Below are positions 46,586 to 53,837 of a DNA stretch of 64,000 bases, piece after piece. The stretch spans positions 62,001 through 126,000 of the forward strand of contig NZ_CP040792.1 of NCBI RefSeq assembly GCF_021952865.1, written 5' to 3'. The notes below the pieces were generated by a model. That model saw only the letters and a list, made by a program, of their open reading frames with translations, was not told where the DNA came from and ran no database searches. The position numbers and the translations under genes were made by a program. This DNA is from Clavibacter californiensis (GTDB lineage Bacteria > Actinomycetota > Actinomycetes > Actinomycetales > Microbacteriaceae). Each line of letters begins with the position of its first letter. The first letter of the stretch is position 1.

Positions 46586-47410
46586 ATGACCTCGATCACG
46601 CAGACACCGACGCCCGCACGCCCCGCCGCGGCCACCGCCCGCATGGGCACCGCCGCCGACTGGATCGCACACTTCCACGCGAACGCCGACCGGCACCGGA
46701 CGCCCGAGGAGCTGATCCCCGACGACGCGCCCTCGCCGATGGACGCCCGCACCCGCCGCGCCTTCGTCCGCTCGTTCCAGCGGTTCGCGCTCGGCGAGAG
46801 CGGCGACGGCGTCCACCTCCTGCGGATGGCGACCGCGGCGGGCGATCCCGCCTACACGCACGCGCTCGCGCTCCTCGTGCAGGAGGAGCAGAAGCACGCG
46901 GCGCTCTTCCTCCGCGCGCTCGACCACCTGGACGCGCCCGCCCTCCCCGCGCACTGGACGGACGCCGCCTTCACCCGGCTGCGGCACCTCATCGGGCTGC
47001 GGACGGAGATCAGCCTGTTCCTCATCGCGGAGACGGTCGCGACGGGCTACTTCCACGCCCTCGCCGACCACGCCCCGGATCCCGCGCTTCGCGCCCTCGG
47101 GCAGCGGATCGCGGACGACGAGCGGGACCACGTCCGCTTCCAGATCGACCGCCTCCGCACCGGCTTCCGCGACACCCCCGCTCCCCTGCGCGCGCTCATC
47201 GGCGCCGCCTGGACGGTCGTCGCGGCAGGCGCGGCGACGGTGATCGTGGTCGACCACCGGGCGGCGCTGCGTGCGTGCGGGGTCGCGCCGCGCGCGTACT
47301 GGCGGCGGGCGATGCACGGCTTCGGTGCCGCGGCGCGCTCGGTGCTGGTGGATCCGCGGGCGCCGCTGCTGGGGCCGACCGACGCGGCGGGCGACCCCGC
47401 CCGCGCCTGA
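46586..47410 (+). CDS. ferritin-like diiron-fold protein with C-terminal hydrophobic helix
   Basis: 274-residue, mostly helical protein. The spacing of FALGESGDGVH, LVQEEQKHAALF, TEISLFLIAETVATGYF and ADDERDHVRFQ matches the four-helix carboxylate/His pattern of ferritin-like diiron proteins (E, EXXH, E, EXXH). A hydrophobic stretch near residues 208-228 may associate with the membrane. The exact enzyme type (desaturase-, oxygenase- or storage-like) cannot be told. The leaderless-type TAGCGT-6-ATG promoter precedes it. Confidence 0.7.
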   Translation: MTSITQTPTPARPAAATARMGTAADWIAHFHANADRHRTPEELIPDDAPSPMDARTRRAFVRSFQRFALGESGDGVHLLRMATAAGDPAYTHALALLVQEEQKHAALFLRALDHLDAPALPAHWTDAAFTRLRHLIGLRTEISLFLIAETVATGYFHALADHAPDPALRALGQRIADDERDHVRFQIDRLRTGFRDTPAPLRALIGAAWTVVAAGAATVIVVDHRAALRACGVAPRAYWRRAMHGFGAAARSVLVDPRAPLLGPTDAAGDPARA

Positions 47411-47425
47411 CCCGGGCAGACGGAA

Positions 47426-47458
47426 AGGGGCGGGCCGCCTCCTCGGCGACCCGCCCCT
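47426..47458. terminator. bidirectional terminator
   Basis: AGGGGCGGG and CCCGCCCCT form a 9-bp stem extended by CGCC/GGCG after one mismatch, around a TCCTC loop. It lies between convergent genes; the minus-strand tail TTTCCG is mildly T-rich. Confidence 0.72.
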
Positions 47459-47524
47459 CGTCGTGCTCCACTACCGGCGGTCCTCAGGAGCGCGCCAGCG
47501 CGTCCAGGGTTCGCCCGGCCGTGT

Positions 47525-47803
47525 TCAGCGGCGAACGGACTTGCGGCCGCCGACCTTCACGTAGATGAGCAGCACGATGATCGAGCCGATGATCGAGCCG
47601 ATGATGCCGGCGGGCTGGAAGAAGCCGTCCATGGCGTCGCGCTGGAACAGCAGGAACGCGAGGAACCCGCCGACGAACGAGCCGACGATGCCGAGCACGA
47701 TGGTCATGAGGATCGACATGCTCTGGCGTCCGGGGATGACGGCCCGGGCGATGAAACCGGCGATGAGGCCGATGACGATGAGGCTGATGATGAGTCCGAG
47801 CAT
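47525..47803 (-). CDS. GlsB/YeaQ/YmgE-family stress membrane protein
   Basis: 92-residue transglycosylase-associated protein family member with three membrane helices: MLGLIISLIVIGLIAGFIAR, then ILMTIVLGIVGSFVGGFLAF and GIIGSIIGSIIVLLIYV, ending in a basic tail. Members are induced under stress in other bacteria and their role is undefined. The ATG at 47803 is preceded by AGAGAGAT. It is divergent from the LuxR regulator, and a 62-bp dyad lies between them, so that regulator may control it. Confidence 0.9.
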   Translation of the reverse strand: MLGLIISLIVIGLIAGFIARAVIPGRQSMSILMTIVLGIVGSFVGGFLAFLLFQRDAMDGFFQPAGIIGSIIGSIIVLLIYVKVGGRKSVRR

Positions 47804-47865
47804 GGTGATCTCTCTTCTGTGCGAGCACGTCAGGAAGACGCGCGGTGGTGCCCGTTCGGGGCGAA

Positions 47866-47927
47866 GGATCCAACGTCCCACCCTGCGGGGTGTGGCGGCA
47901 CACCCCTGGGGGTGGGATGGTGGATCC
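47866..47927. promoter_or_regulatory. large interrupted palindrome before LuxR gene
   Basis: Nested inverted repeats: GGATCCA/TGGATCC (47866-47872, 47921-47927), TCCCACCC/GGGTGGGA (47876-47883, 47910-47917) and GGGGTGTG/CACACCCC (47887-47894, 47899-47906). The last bases abut the regulator ATG. It could be a multi-dimer operator or an RNA hairpin that masks the start. Confidence 0.65.
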
Positions 47928-48596
47928 ATGCCCGCCACCCGCACCCGCCCCGTCACGATCGCGCTCGTCGACGACTACGACGTGGTGCTGACGGGCCTCG
48001 CCCATATGTTCGACGACTACCGCGACCGCGTGCTGGTCGCCGAGATCGACGCGAACGCGGCCCTCTCCGACGACATCGACATCGTGCTCTACGACTCGTT
48101 CGCGCAGCCGGAGTCGGACCACCACGAGATCGCGGAGCTGGTGCGGAACCCGCGGGCCCGCCGCGTGGTGGTCTACACCTGGAACTTCCAGCCCGAGCTG
48201 ATCGCCGACGCCCGCCGGCAGGGCGTGCAGGGCTACCTCTCCAAGGCGCTGCCGGCGCGCGAGCTCGTGGAGGCGCTCGAGCGGATCCACTCCGGCGAGG
48301 AGCTGTTCAACGACGCGCCTCTCCGGGCCGCGAGCGCGCCGTCGCTCGACTGGCCCGGCAAGCGGGAGGGGATCACGGACCGCGAGTCGGAGATCCTCGC
48401 GCTCATCACGCAGGGTAAGAGCAACCAGGAGGTCGCGGCGCTCACCTACCTCTCCCCCAACACGGTGAAGAGCTACATCCGCTCGATCTACCGCAAGATC
48501 CAGGTGCAGAGCCGCACCCAGGCGGTGATCTGGGGCGTGGGGCACGGGTTCAGCCCGGACCACCACCGGATCGACCATTGGCTGGGCGGGCCGTAG
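47928..48596 (+). CDS. LuxR/NarL-family response regulator
   Basis: 222-residue regulator. The N-terminal receiver-like domain has VTIALVDDYDVVLTGLAHMF with acidic DD. The usual phospho-acceptor strand reads IDIVLYDSFAQ, with Asp near the expected place, and GYLSKALPARELVEAL carries the conserved Lys. The C-terminal GerE helix-turn-helix reads LTYLSPNTVKSYIRSIYRKI. No histidine kinase is adjacent, so it may be orphan. The start codon lies directly after the large dyad, which suggests autoregulation. Confidence 0.92.
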   Translation: MPATRTRPVTIALVDDYDVVLTGLAHMFDDYRDRVLVAEIDANAALSDDIDIVLYDSFAQPESDHHEIAELVRNPRARRVVVYTWNFQPELIADARRQGVQGYLSKALPARELVEALERIHSGEELFNDAPLRAASAPSLDWPGKREGITDRESEILALITQGKSNQEVAALTYLSPNTVKSYIRSIYRKIQVQSRTQAVIWGVGHGFSPDHHRIDHWLGGP

Positions 48597-48637
48597 GGCG
48601 GGACGCCAGCCGCGCCTAGAGGAAGCCTCATATGGCG

Positions 48638-48651
48638 TACGACCTGTCGTA
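48638..48651. promoter_or_regulatory. 14-bp palindrome TACGAC-CT-GTCGTA
   Basis: Perfect 6-bp arms around CT, between the LuxR gene and the lower-GC island. A candidate operator; the binding protein is unknown. Confidence 0.4.
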
Positions 48652-48718
48652 GGTGGGATTCTCTCCGTCAAGGTGGACGACACGTTCGAGGCGCATATCA
48701 TCTACAGGATTTATCTTG

Positions 48719-48768
48719 TATACTGTCAAAGCAGCTTGTGGATAAATTTGTGGACAACCTGTGCATAG
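48719..48768 (+). promoter_or_regulatory. promoter and three DnaA-box-like repeats
   Basis: TATACT (48719-48724) is a good -10 hexamer. Downstream are TGTGGATAA (48737-48745), TGTGGACAA (48749-48757) and TGTGCATAG (48760-48768). The first two are the reverse complements of the DnaA-box forms TTATCCACA and TTGTCCACA. The copies are spaced 12 and 11 bp, about one helical turn. They sit just before the metallopeptidase gene. Confidence 0.5.
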
Positions 48769-48787
48769 ACGAGGGAAGGATCGAGCC

Positions 48788-49285
48788 TTGATTCAGCGGA
48801 CGCCAGCCCAAGACGCCTATAGCACGCATAAAAAGTTTTGGGCCGACACTGGTGACGATTTGGATATCCCAATTGACCCCTTTGTGATCGCCACGTCAAT
48901 GGGAATCAAGGTGTACGACGCGATACTGGGCCCCGGTCGCTCTGGGTATCTCGATCTCGACCCGTCTGGACAACCAGTCATGTTCTTAAATGAGTCACAT
49001 TCACTAACTCGCAAACGTTTTACGTGTGCGCACGAAATTGGTCATTATGTGGATGCGACAAACAGGGGCGCCAAGGCGGGCACTTTTGATCGTGACGAGC
49101 GCGCATCAACAGGAACCGATCCCGACGAAGTATATGCAAACAGGTTTGCCGCCGCTTTACTTATGCCCAAGCCTGCACTCGTAAAGCAGCGAGCGCTCGG
49201 CATGAGCGCATCTGAGCTGTCCAACAGGTTCCGTGTCTCCCGCGAAGCAATGGAGTGGCGTCTAACCAATCTCGGACTGATCTAA
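48788..49285 (+). CDS. ImmA/IrrE-family metallopeptidase
   Basis: 165-residue zinc peptidase of the ImmA/IrrE group, whose members cleave XRE-type repressors in mobile elements or DdrO in Deinococcus. The zinc motif is HEIGHYVDA (in FTCAHEIGH), with the downstream Glu likely in DPDEVYANRFAAALLMP. TTG at 48788 is chosen because AAGGA lies seven bases upstream; an in-frame GTG at 48761 adds nine residues but lacks a site. Codon use and GC are visibly lower than the surroundings, a sign of transfer. The membrane-protein gene follows after only 5 bp. No XRE repressor gene is adjacent. Confidence 0.9.
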   Translation: MIQRTPAQDAYSTHKKFWADTGDDLDIPIDPFVIATSMGIKVYDAILGPGRSGYLDLDPSGQPVMFLNESHSLTRKRFTCAHEIGHYVDATNRGAKAGTFDRDERASTGTDPDEVYANRFAAALLMPKPALVKQRALGMSASELSNRFRVSREAMEWRLTNLGLI

Positions 49286-49290
49286 CGCGA

Positions 49291-49752
49291 ATGAGCACCG
49301 AAATCCCTGATCAGGTAGCGGATGAAGGGGAAGGCGCCGGCAGCCCCCTCCCTCCCCCTCAGGCGGGCGAAGACGACGCCGATCCCAGACCCGACTCCTT
49401 TCCCAATCGCGTCGTGAACGCTTGGAAAATTCTCACGGGTCAGGCCATCAGCCAAAGGATCACTGCTGATCCTGACGCGCAGTTGCGACACCGTAGGCTT
49501 ACGAGCGAGAATTGGTGGCGTAATATATACGCATTCGTTTTACTTATAGCAATGCTTTGGCAAATCGGTAATGCCAACGTGTTTTTTGGCCATTATGCCC
49601 GCGCTAACGATTACGACCTAGACCCCTCTGTCATGGTCGCTTTCCTTAGTGCGGTTGTGGTGGAGGTAATCGGATTAGTGCTCGTCATCACCCGATCACT
49701 GTTCCCAAGAGACATGTCGCCCCCTGCGTTACAACCGCCCCCAAAGGAGTAG
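49291..49752 (+). CDS. two-helix membrane protein paired with ImmA-like peptidase
   Basis: 153-residue protein of unknown family. An acidic, proline-rich N-terminus (about 45 residues) is followed by a cytoplasmic stretch (NAWKILTGQAISQRITADPD) and two membrane helices (about 84-104 and 120-140), with a short Pro-rich tail. It starts 5 bp after the peptidase stop, so the two are surely co-transcribed and probably act together. The peptidase might cleave the N-terminal segment, or this protein might anchor or sense for it; both are inference. GC is lower than in neighbouring genes. Confidence 0.75.
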   Translation: MSTEIPDQVADEGEGAGSPLPPPQAGEDDADPRPDSFPNRVVNAWKILTGQAISQRITADPDAQLRHRRLTSENWWRNIYAFVLLIAMLWQIGNANVFFGHYARANDYDLDPSVMVAFLSAVVVEVIGLVLVITRSLFPRDMSPPALQPPPKE

Positions 49753-49851
49753 TAAGGGCAGCAAACGCAGCTTAAGGGCCTTGGATCTGAGTGCGAGTCG
49801 AAGATCAACGATCACCACGTAGCCCATGCCTTGATCTGGTTGCATGAGCGC

Positions 49852-50916
49852 ATGATCCCCTCCACCTCGTCCCGGTTCCGCAAGTCCGTGCCCAAGGCGA
49901 AGGCGGGAGACAGGGTGGCGGTGCTGAGCCCTGCGTTCGCAGCCCCCGGGATCGCGCCGGAAGTGCACGAGCAGGCGATGCGGCGGCTGCAGGAGGCGAC
50001 CGGGCTGATCCCCGTCGAGTACCCGACCACCAGACGTCTCGGTGCCAGCGCCGAGGACCGCGCGGCCGACATCACGGCCGCGTTCGCCGACGACTCGATC
50101 CGCGCGATCGTCTCGACCATCGGAGGGGACGACCAGGTCACGGTGATCCCGCACGTCGACATCGAGGAGCTGGCCCGGAACCCCAAGCCGTTCCTCGGCT
50201 ACAGCGACAACACGAACCTGCACAACCTGCTTGCCGGGCTCGGCATCCCGAGCTTCTACGGCGGATCCACCCAGGTGCACCTCGGCGCGGGCCCCGGCAT
50301 CGACGACGTGCACCTGCGCTCGCTGCGGGCGGCGCTGATCGAGGGCGGGGAGCTGGAGATCACCGAGCCCGGGGAGTCCGAGGACTTCGGGATCGACTGG
50401 ACGGATCCCCGCGCGCTCACCGAGCACGGAGAGCGCCACGCGACCGAGCCGTGGAAGTGGGCCGGGCCGGCGCGCACGGTGGAGGGGCCGACGTGGGGCG
50501 GCTGCATCGAGGTGATCGACCAGATCGCCATGGCCGGCCGCATGCCCGAGACCGCGAAGCTCGAGGGCGGGATCCTGCTGCTGGAGACGAGCGAGGAGGT
50601 GCCGTCGGCCGACAGCGTGAAGCGTTGGGTCCGCGGTCTCGGCGAGCGCGGGATCCTCGACGTCGTCGCGGGCGTGCTCGTCGCCCGGCCGGTGACCATC
50701 GTCATGGGCGCGCCGGTGCCGTCGCCCGAGGAGCGCGCGCGGCTGCGTGCCGAGCAACGCGACACCGTCATCGAGCAGATCGCCCGCTACAACCCGCGCG
50801 CTGTGGTGTGCGTGGGCGTGCCGTTCGGCCACACGCGGCCGCAGTGGATCCTGCCGCACGGCGGGACGGTGCGGCTCGACGGGGCGGCGAAGACGGTGTT
50901 CGCGGACTTCAGCTGA
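49852..50916 (+). CDS. S66-family peptidase (LD-carboxypeptidase / MccF-like)
   Basis: 354-residue peptidase S66 member. The nucleophile is S118 in FLGYSDNTNLH. Glu is in GGILLLETSEEVPSAD and His in GVPFGHTRPQWILPHGG, completing the Ser-Glu-His triad. IVSTIGGDDQ and GIPSFYGG are further landmarks. The group includes LdcA (murein recycling) and MccF (self-immunity to microcin C-type toxins); the wide loop and length fit MccF-like proteins, but the choice is open. GC is again high. It lies between two lower-GC segments, and its 3' end is partly duplicated at 52095-52215. The ribosome-binding site is poor. Confidence 0.9.
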   Translation: MIPSTSSRFRKSVPKAKAGDRVAVLSPAFAAPGIAPEVHEQAMRRLQEATGLIPVEYPTTRRLGASAEDRAADITAAFADDSIRAIVSTIGGDDQVTVIPHVDIEELARNPKPFLGYSDNTNLHNLLAGLGIPSFYGGSTQVHLGAGPGIDDVHLRSLRAALIEGGELEITEPGESEDFGIDWTDPRALTEHGERHATEPWKWAGPARTVEGPTWGGCIEVIDQIAMAGRMPETAKLEGGILLLETSEEVPSADSVKRWVRGLGERGILDVVAGVLVARPVTIVMGAPVPSPEERARLRAEQRDTVIEQIARYNPRAVVCVGVPFGHTRPQWILPHGGTVRLDGAAKTVFADFS

Positions 50917-50974
50917 GGACGGGGAGGGAGCGACAACCCCCGCTCCTCACTGGCCTAGCGCCCCGACCTTTCTG

Positions 50975-51127
50975 TCAGGGCTCGACGCCCGATCCGCGGC
51001 ACAGACGACAGTCGGAAGTTCCGTTGAACGCGCTACAGGCGTTCTGCTGCAGCGTGCCCTCGGCACGCCAGCCGGTTCCGCTGCACGTTTCGCACGCCCC
51101 GGTTCCTGCACAGGCTGAGCACTTCAT
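50975..51127 (-). CDS. 50-residue CXXCXGXG zinc-ribbon-like microprotein
   Basis: Small protein beginning MKCSACAGTGACETCSGTGW and ending DCRLCRGSGVEP. It contains three CXXCXGXG units (Cys 3/6, 12/15 and 40/43) and one extra Cys31. This is the repeat type of the DnaJ zinc domain, but no J-domain is present. GAGGAA lies five to six bases before the ATG. It should fold around one or two zinc ions; a chaperone-like or RNA-binding role is only a guess. It lies antisense and downstream of the S66 gene, inside the atypical segment. Confidence 0.7.
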   Translation of the reverse strand: MKCSACAGTGACETCSGTGWRAEGTLQQNACSAFNGTSDCRLCRGSGVEP

Positions 51128-51489
51128 TCGGCTTCCTCATCCATATGTGATTCCGGTGCTGAGGAAATGGGCCCGTCAATCTTGTCTCGCGAGCGAAAAC
51201 CTCGCCTCGATTAATGATTACCTCAAGGCCGACGCGTTAGTTTCGAGATACCCACTGTCGAAAACTCAATTATCAAAACCCCTCGGCGAACGAGTCATCT
51301 GATTACGAGTACGCCGCCAGTCAGCAACGCCTTGCGTATTGGACTCGCTCACGCTTCGTGGTTTCATGCAACGGGCCCTGTGGACAAGACCCGATCTTGA
51401 TCGGACCAGGCCAGTACCTTGCCCTTGTAATCGCAAACCCTCCATCCAGCGAATGACTGGTTCATGCAACGCGCACGGAAGGCGCCAAC
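51128..51489. other. non-coding lower-GC stretch with a direct repeat
   Basis: No convincing gene was found in these 362 bp. TTCATGCAACG occurs twice in direct orientation, at 51363-51373 and 51461-51471, 98 bp apart, just ahead of the secreted-protein gene. These could be regulator sites. GGAAGG near 51476 is the likely ribosome-binding site of the next gene. Several short frames cross here but lack starts or codon bias. Confidence 0.4.
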
Positions 51490-52032
51490 ATGCACAAAAC
51501 AATCGGTGTCATTGCAAACATTGCCCTTGCGATGGCTGTCACCGCAGCTGCACCAGCTGCCGCGTACGGTGCAACCGCCGCACCGAGCAGACATGCCACC
51601 CATCACTATGTCGTAGTCACGGCAGCAATGCCTAAATCAATGATTGACGCAGCATTAAAGCATGAGGCAGTAGCGCAACCGGACGAAGCGAGCCCAGTTA
51701 GCACTCGCTGGCAGGATTATAAGGACCGGCTCGTCGTCCTGCGAATCGAGGCGCAGAATAAGATTTACTTCAAGCACAACTTGAGCTACACAGCAGTTCG
51801 TGTCGCGACCCAGCAACCCGATAGCGGACAACCGGACGCCGGTGACGCATGGAAGTACCTGACCACCTTTTTGAAGGTGGATCCCGAGACAGGGGAAATT
51901 GAAGACTCAGTAGTGGTCAAAACTATAGCCGATTTCCGAAACGTAGACGGAGATCCGCAAGGGGTGGTTACTTCCTACTGTGACGGAATTGAAGGAGCAT
52001 GCCCTTCCTGGGTGAATGAGACAGTGAGCTGA
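51490..52032 (+). CDS. secreted protein of unknown family
   Basis: 180-residue exported protein: a signal peptide (HKTIGVIANIALAMAVTAAA, cleavage near AYGA) then a hydrophilic domain. No known motif is recognised. Two Cys near the C-terminus (SYCDGIEGACPSW) may form a disulphide. The mid-region has alternating charged and hydrophobic residues (RLVVLRIEAQNKIYFKHNLS). GC and codon use are lower than the chromosome average. A strong hairpin follows the stop. It may be an effector or surface protein acquired with the segment; there is no direct support for that. Confidence 0.7.
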   Translation: MHKTIGVIANIALAMAVTAAAPAAAYGATAAPSRHATHHYVVVTAAMPKSMIDAALKHEAVAQPDEASPVSTRWQDYKDRLVVLRIEAQNKIYFKHNLSYTAVRVATQQPDSGQPDAGDAWKYLTTFLKVDPETGEIEDSVVVKTIADFRNVDGDPQGVVTSYCDGIEGACPSWVNETVS

Positions 52033-52038
52033 CGCCAT

Positions 52039-52069
52039 GTTGCCGCGGGGCATCATGCCCCGCGGCAAC
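52039..52069 (+). terminator. strong hairpin after secreted-protein gene
   Basis: GTTGCCGCGGGGCA pairs over 14 bp with TGCCCCGCGGCAAC around a three-base loop, 7 bp after the stop. There is no T-run, so it may act as an RNA-stabilising or factor-assisted terminator. Confidence 0.6.
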
Positions 52070-52094
52070 GCTGCCGCATCGCGCAACAAGCGGC

Positions 52095-52215
52095 ATCGAA
52101 TCGTTGTTTAGCGTGGGTGTACCGTTCGGCAAACGCGGCCGTAGCTGATCTCACCCTACGGCGGTACGTTTCGGATCGACGGGGCGGCGAGGACGATGCT
52201 TGCGAACTACACTCG
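52095..52215 (+). pseudogene. decayed copy of the S66 peptidase 3' end
   Basis: This stretch aligns with 50793-50916 of the S66 gene. GTGGGTGTACCGTTCGG matches GTGGGCGTGCCGTTCGG, and ATCGACGGGGCGGCGAGGAC matches CTCGACGGGGCGGCGAAGAC. It translates as pieces of GVPFG, then RP-stop-LISPYGGTFRIDGAARTMLANY, against RPQWILPHGGTVRLDGAAKT in the intact gene. Single-base indels and a CAG-to-TAG stop have broken the frame. It has no start region, so it was probably left by a partial duplication or by insertion at the gene's 3' end. Confidence 0.8.
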
Positions 52216-52237
52216 ACAGCGTAAAGAGGGCCTGAAG

Positions 52238-52738
52238 ATGGAACATTCGAACCTGCCGCGCGGCGCGACGTTCCGCGGGAACCTACTGTCGCGGCTGACG
52301 CTCGTGGAGCGGTCGCAACCGGAGGGCGTCGCGATCGTCGAGGGCATCGAGTTCGCCGACGCCTCGACGACGCTGCTCACGACCTCCGGGGACCGGATCC
52401 GCGTGCCGGGGTGGGCGACGAGCGAGGAGATCCATGAGGCACTCGCCGCCGTGATGCCGCTCGCGCTGCTGGACACGAACTGCTGGCAGAGCTTCCCTTC
52501 CGACATGACGCCGTGGGCGATCTGGCTGACGCTGCACTACGACCTCTCGTCGCTCGAGGGTCACCTCGACGACAACGTGCCGGGGCTGCACCTGGTCGAG
52601 GTGCATCGCGACGGCGAGCTCGCGCGCATCGTGACGGGGCTCGGCGACGAGCGCTTCCGGCACGAGGTGCCGCTCACGGAGCAGCCACTCGCGATCCCGG
52701 TGGACCTCGCGTTCGAGGTCATGCGGCTGCGGCGCTGA
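52238..52738 (+). CDS. hypothetical protein
   Basis: Unrecognised 166-residue soluble protein. It has a beta-rich start (GATFRGNLLSRLTLVERSQP) and a helix-rich middle (TSEEIHEALAAVMPLALLDT). Conserved-looking aromatic residues occur in NCWQSFPSDMTPWAIWLTLHYDLSS. The ATG at 52238 has GAGGG seven bases upstream; an ATG at 52196 lies inside the S66 remnant and is rejected. GC is high again, so the gene belongs to the core side of the junction. Confidence 0.68.
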   Translation: MEHSNLPRGATFRGNLLSRLTLVERSQPEGVAIVEGIEFADASTTLLTTSGDRIRVPGWATSEEIHEALAAVMPLALLDTNCWQSFPSDMTPWAIWLTLHYDLSSLEGHLDDNVPGLHLVEVHRDGELARIVTGLGDERFRHEVPLTEQPLAIPVDLAFEVMRLRR

Positions 52739-52793
52739 GCTGAGCGATCGGCCGGGCGGTGGCGCGGGTCCGCCCGGTGGATAGGCTTCGCGC

Positions 52794-53837
52794 GTGACGC
52801 TGCAGAACCACCCCGGCGAGGTCGAGTTCCCCGTTCGCGCGCGCGTGCGCTACGCCCAGATGCTCAACGCACAGCGGATGAAGCCGCGCGGAGGGAGTGG
52901 GAAGCGCGCGCTGCTCATCACGGCCTTCGCGCTGCCGTTCGGCGTCGTCGGCAGCGGGCTCGGGATCCTCGTGGCGACGTCCGGTGAGCCGGAGGGCGGC
53001 CCGGCGATGCCCATCGTGCTGTTCGCGCTCGGGCTGGGCATCGGCATGCTCGTCGCCTCGATCGTGTTCCAGCAGATCGACGCGCGGGCGCCTCGGCGGG
53101 ACCAGCTCGATTACGTGGCCCAGGCGCGGATCCGACCGGTCACGCTCGAGGAGCAGCAGCTGCTCGCGCTCGACGCGGTGAGCGACTACTCGTTCGGTGG
53201 CTGGAACTCGTCGCTCGCGTTCCAGCCGACGTGGGCCGAGATGCCTGCGGAGCTGCGCGCGAAGCACGCCGACGGCGCGACCGGGCACGAGTGGGTCGGC
53301 CTGCCGATGACGACGCTCGCCCAGCATCGAGCCGCCCTCGACACGCAGTTCCGCATCGCGTCGCGCGACGACATCGAGCTGTTCGTGGCGGATGCGCTGG
53401 CGCAGGGGCCGCAGTCGGCGCGCTTCGCGGAGCTGGCCGCGTCCGAGGAGGCGGAGCGCATGGTGTCGCGCATGGCCGCCCTCACCGGCCGGAGCGAGTT
53501 CGAGATCATCGACCTGACCCGGCCGCACGACGGCCGGCCGCCCGTGCTGCTGCTCGCGGGCGACAGCGAGCGCACCATCGGCGCGATCCGCTACGCCTAC
53601 ATGGCCGGGTACCTGTCCGCGGACGACGCGTGGGCGCTGATCCGGCAGATCGGCGCCCGGGTGTTCGCGACCTACGACGGCTGGGACGCCTACTGGGCGG
53701 ACGTGTCGCTCGCGCTCGCCTTCCGCACCGACAGCCTCGACGCGGTGATGTCGCAGCGGCGGGTGCGGGATGCGCTCGTCGCGTCCGCGTGGCCGGCGGC
53801 GACGGTGCCGTGGCCGGCCGGGGTGCGGGTCAGCTGA
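52794..53837 (+). CDS. DUF1266-domain membrane protein
   Basis: 347-residue protein. Two membrane helices near residues 41-62 and 72-91 are followed by a soluble part whose C-terminal half matches DUF1266: AYMAGYLSADDAWALIRQIG, then ARVFATYDGWDAYWADVSLA. Function is unknown; DUF1266 proteins appear with secretion and toxin loci in some bacteria. The GTG start has TAGGCT exactly six bases upstream and no Shine-Dalgarno, a leaderless arrangement. Its end overlaps the convergent XRE gene by 8 bp. Confidence 0.82.
   Translation: MTLQNHPGEVEFPVRARVRYAQMLNAQRMKPRGGSGKRALLITAFALPFGVVGSGLGILVATSGEPEGGPAMPIVLFALGLGIGMLVASIVFQQIDARAPRRDQLDYVAQARIRPVTLEEQQLLALDAVSDYSFGGWNSSLAFQPTWAEMPAELRAKHADGATGHEWVGLPMTTLAQHRAALDTQFRIASRDDIELFVADALAQGPQSARFAELAASEEAERMVSRMAALTGRSEFEIIDLTRPHDGRPPVLLLAGDSERTIGAIRYAYMAGYLSADDAWALIRQIGARVFATYDGWDAYWADVSLALAFRTDSLDAVMSQRRVRDALVASAWPAATVPWPAGVRVS

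Noticed and set aside
51266-51502. 78-codon minus-strand frame upstream of the microprotein
   Set aside because: No ribosome-binding site, irregular composition and antisense to the promoter of the secreted-protein gene.
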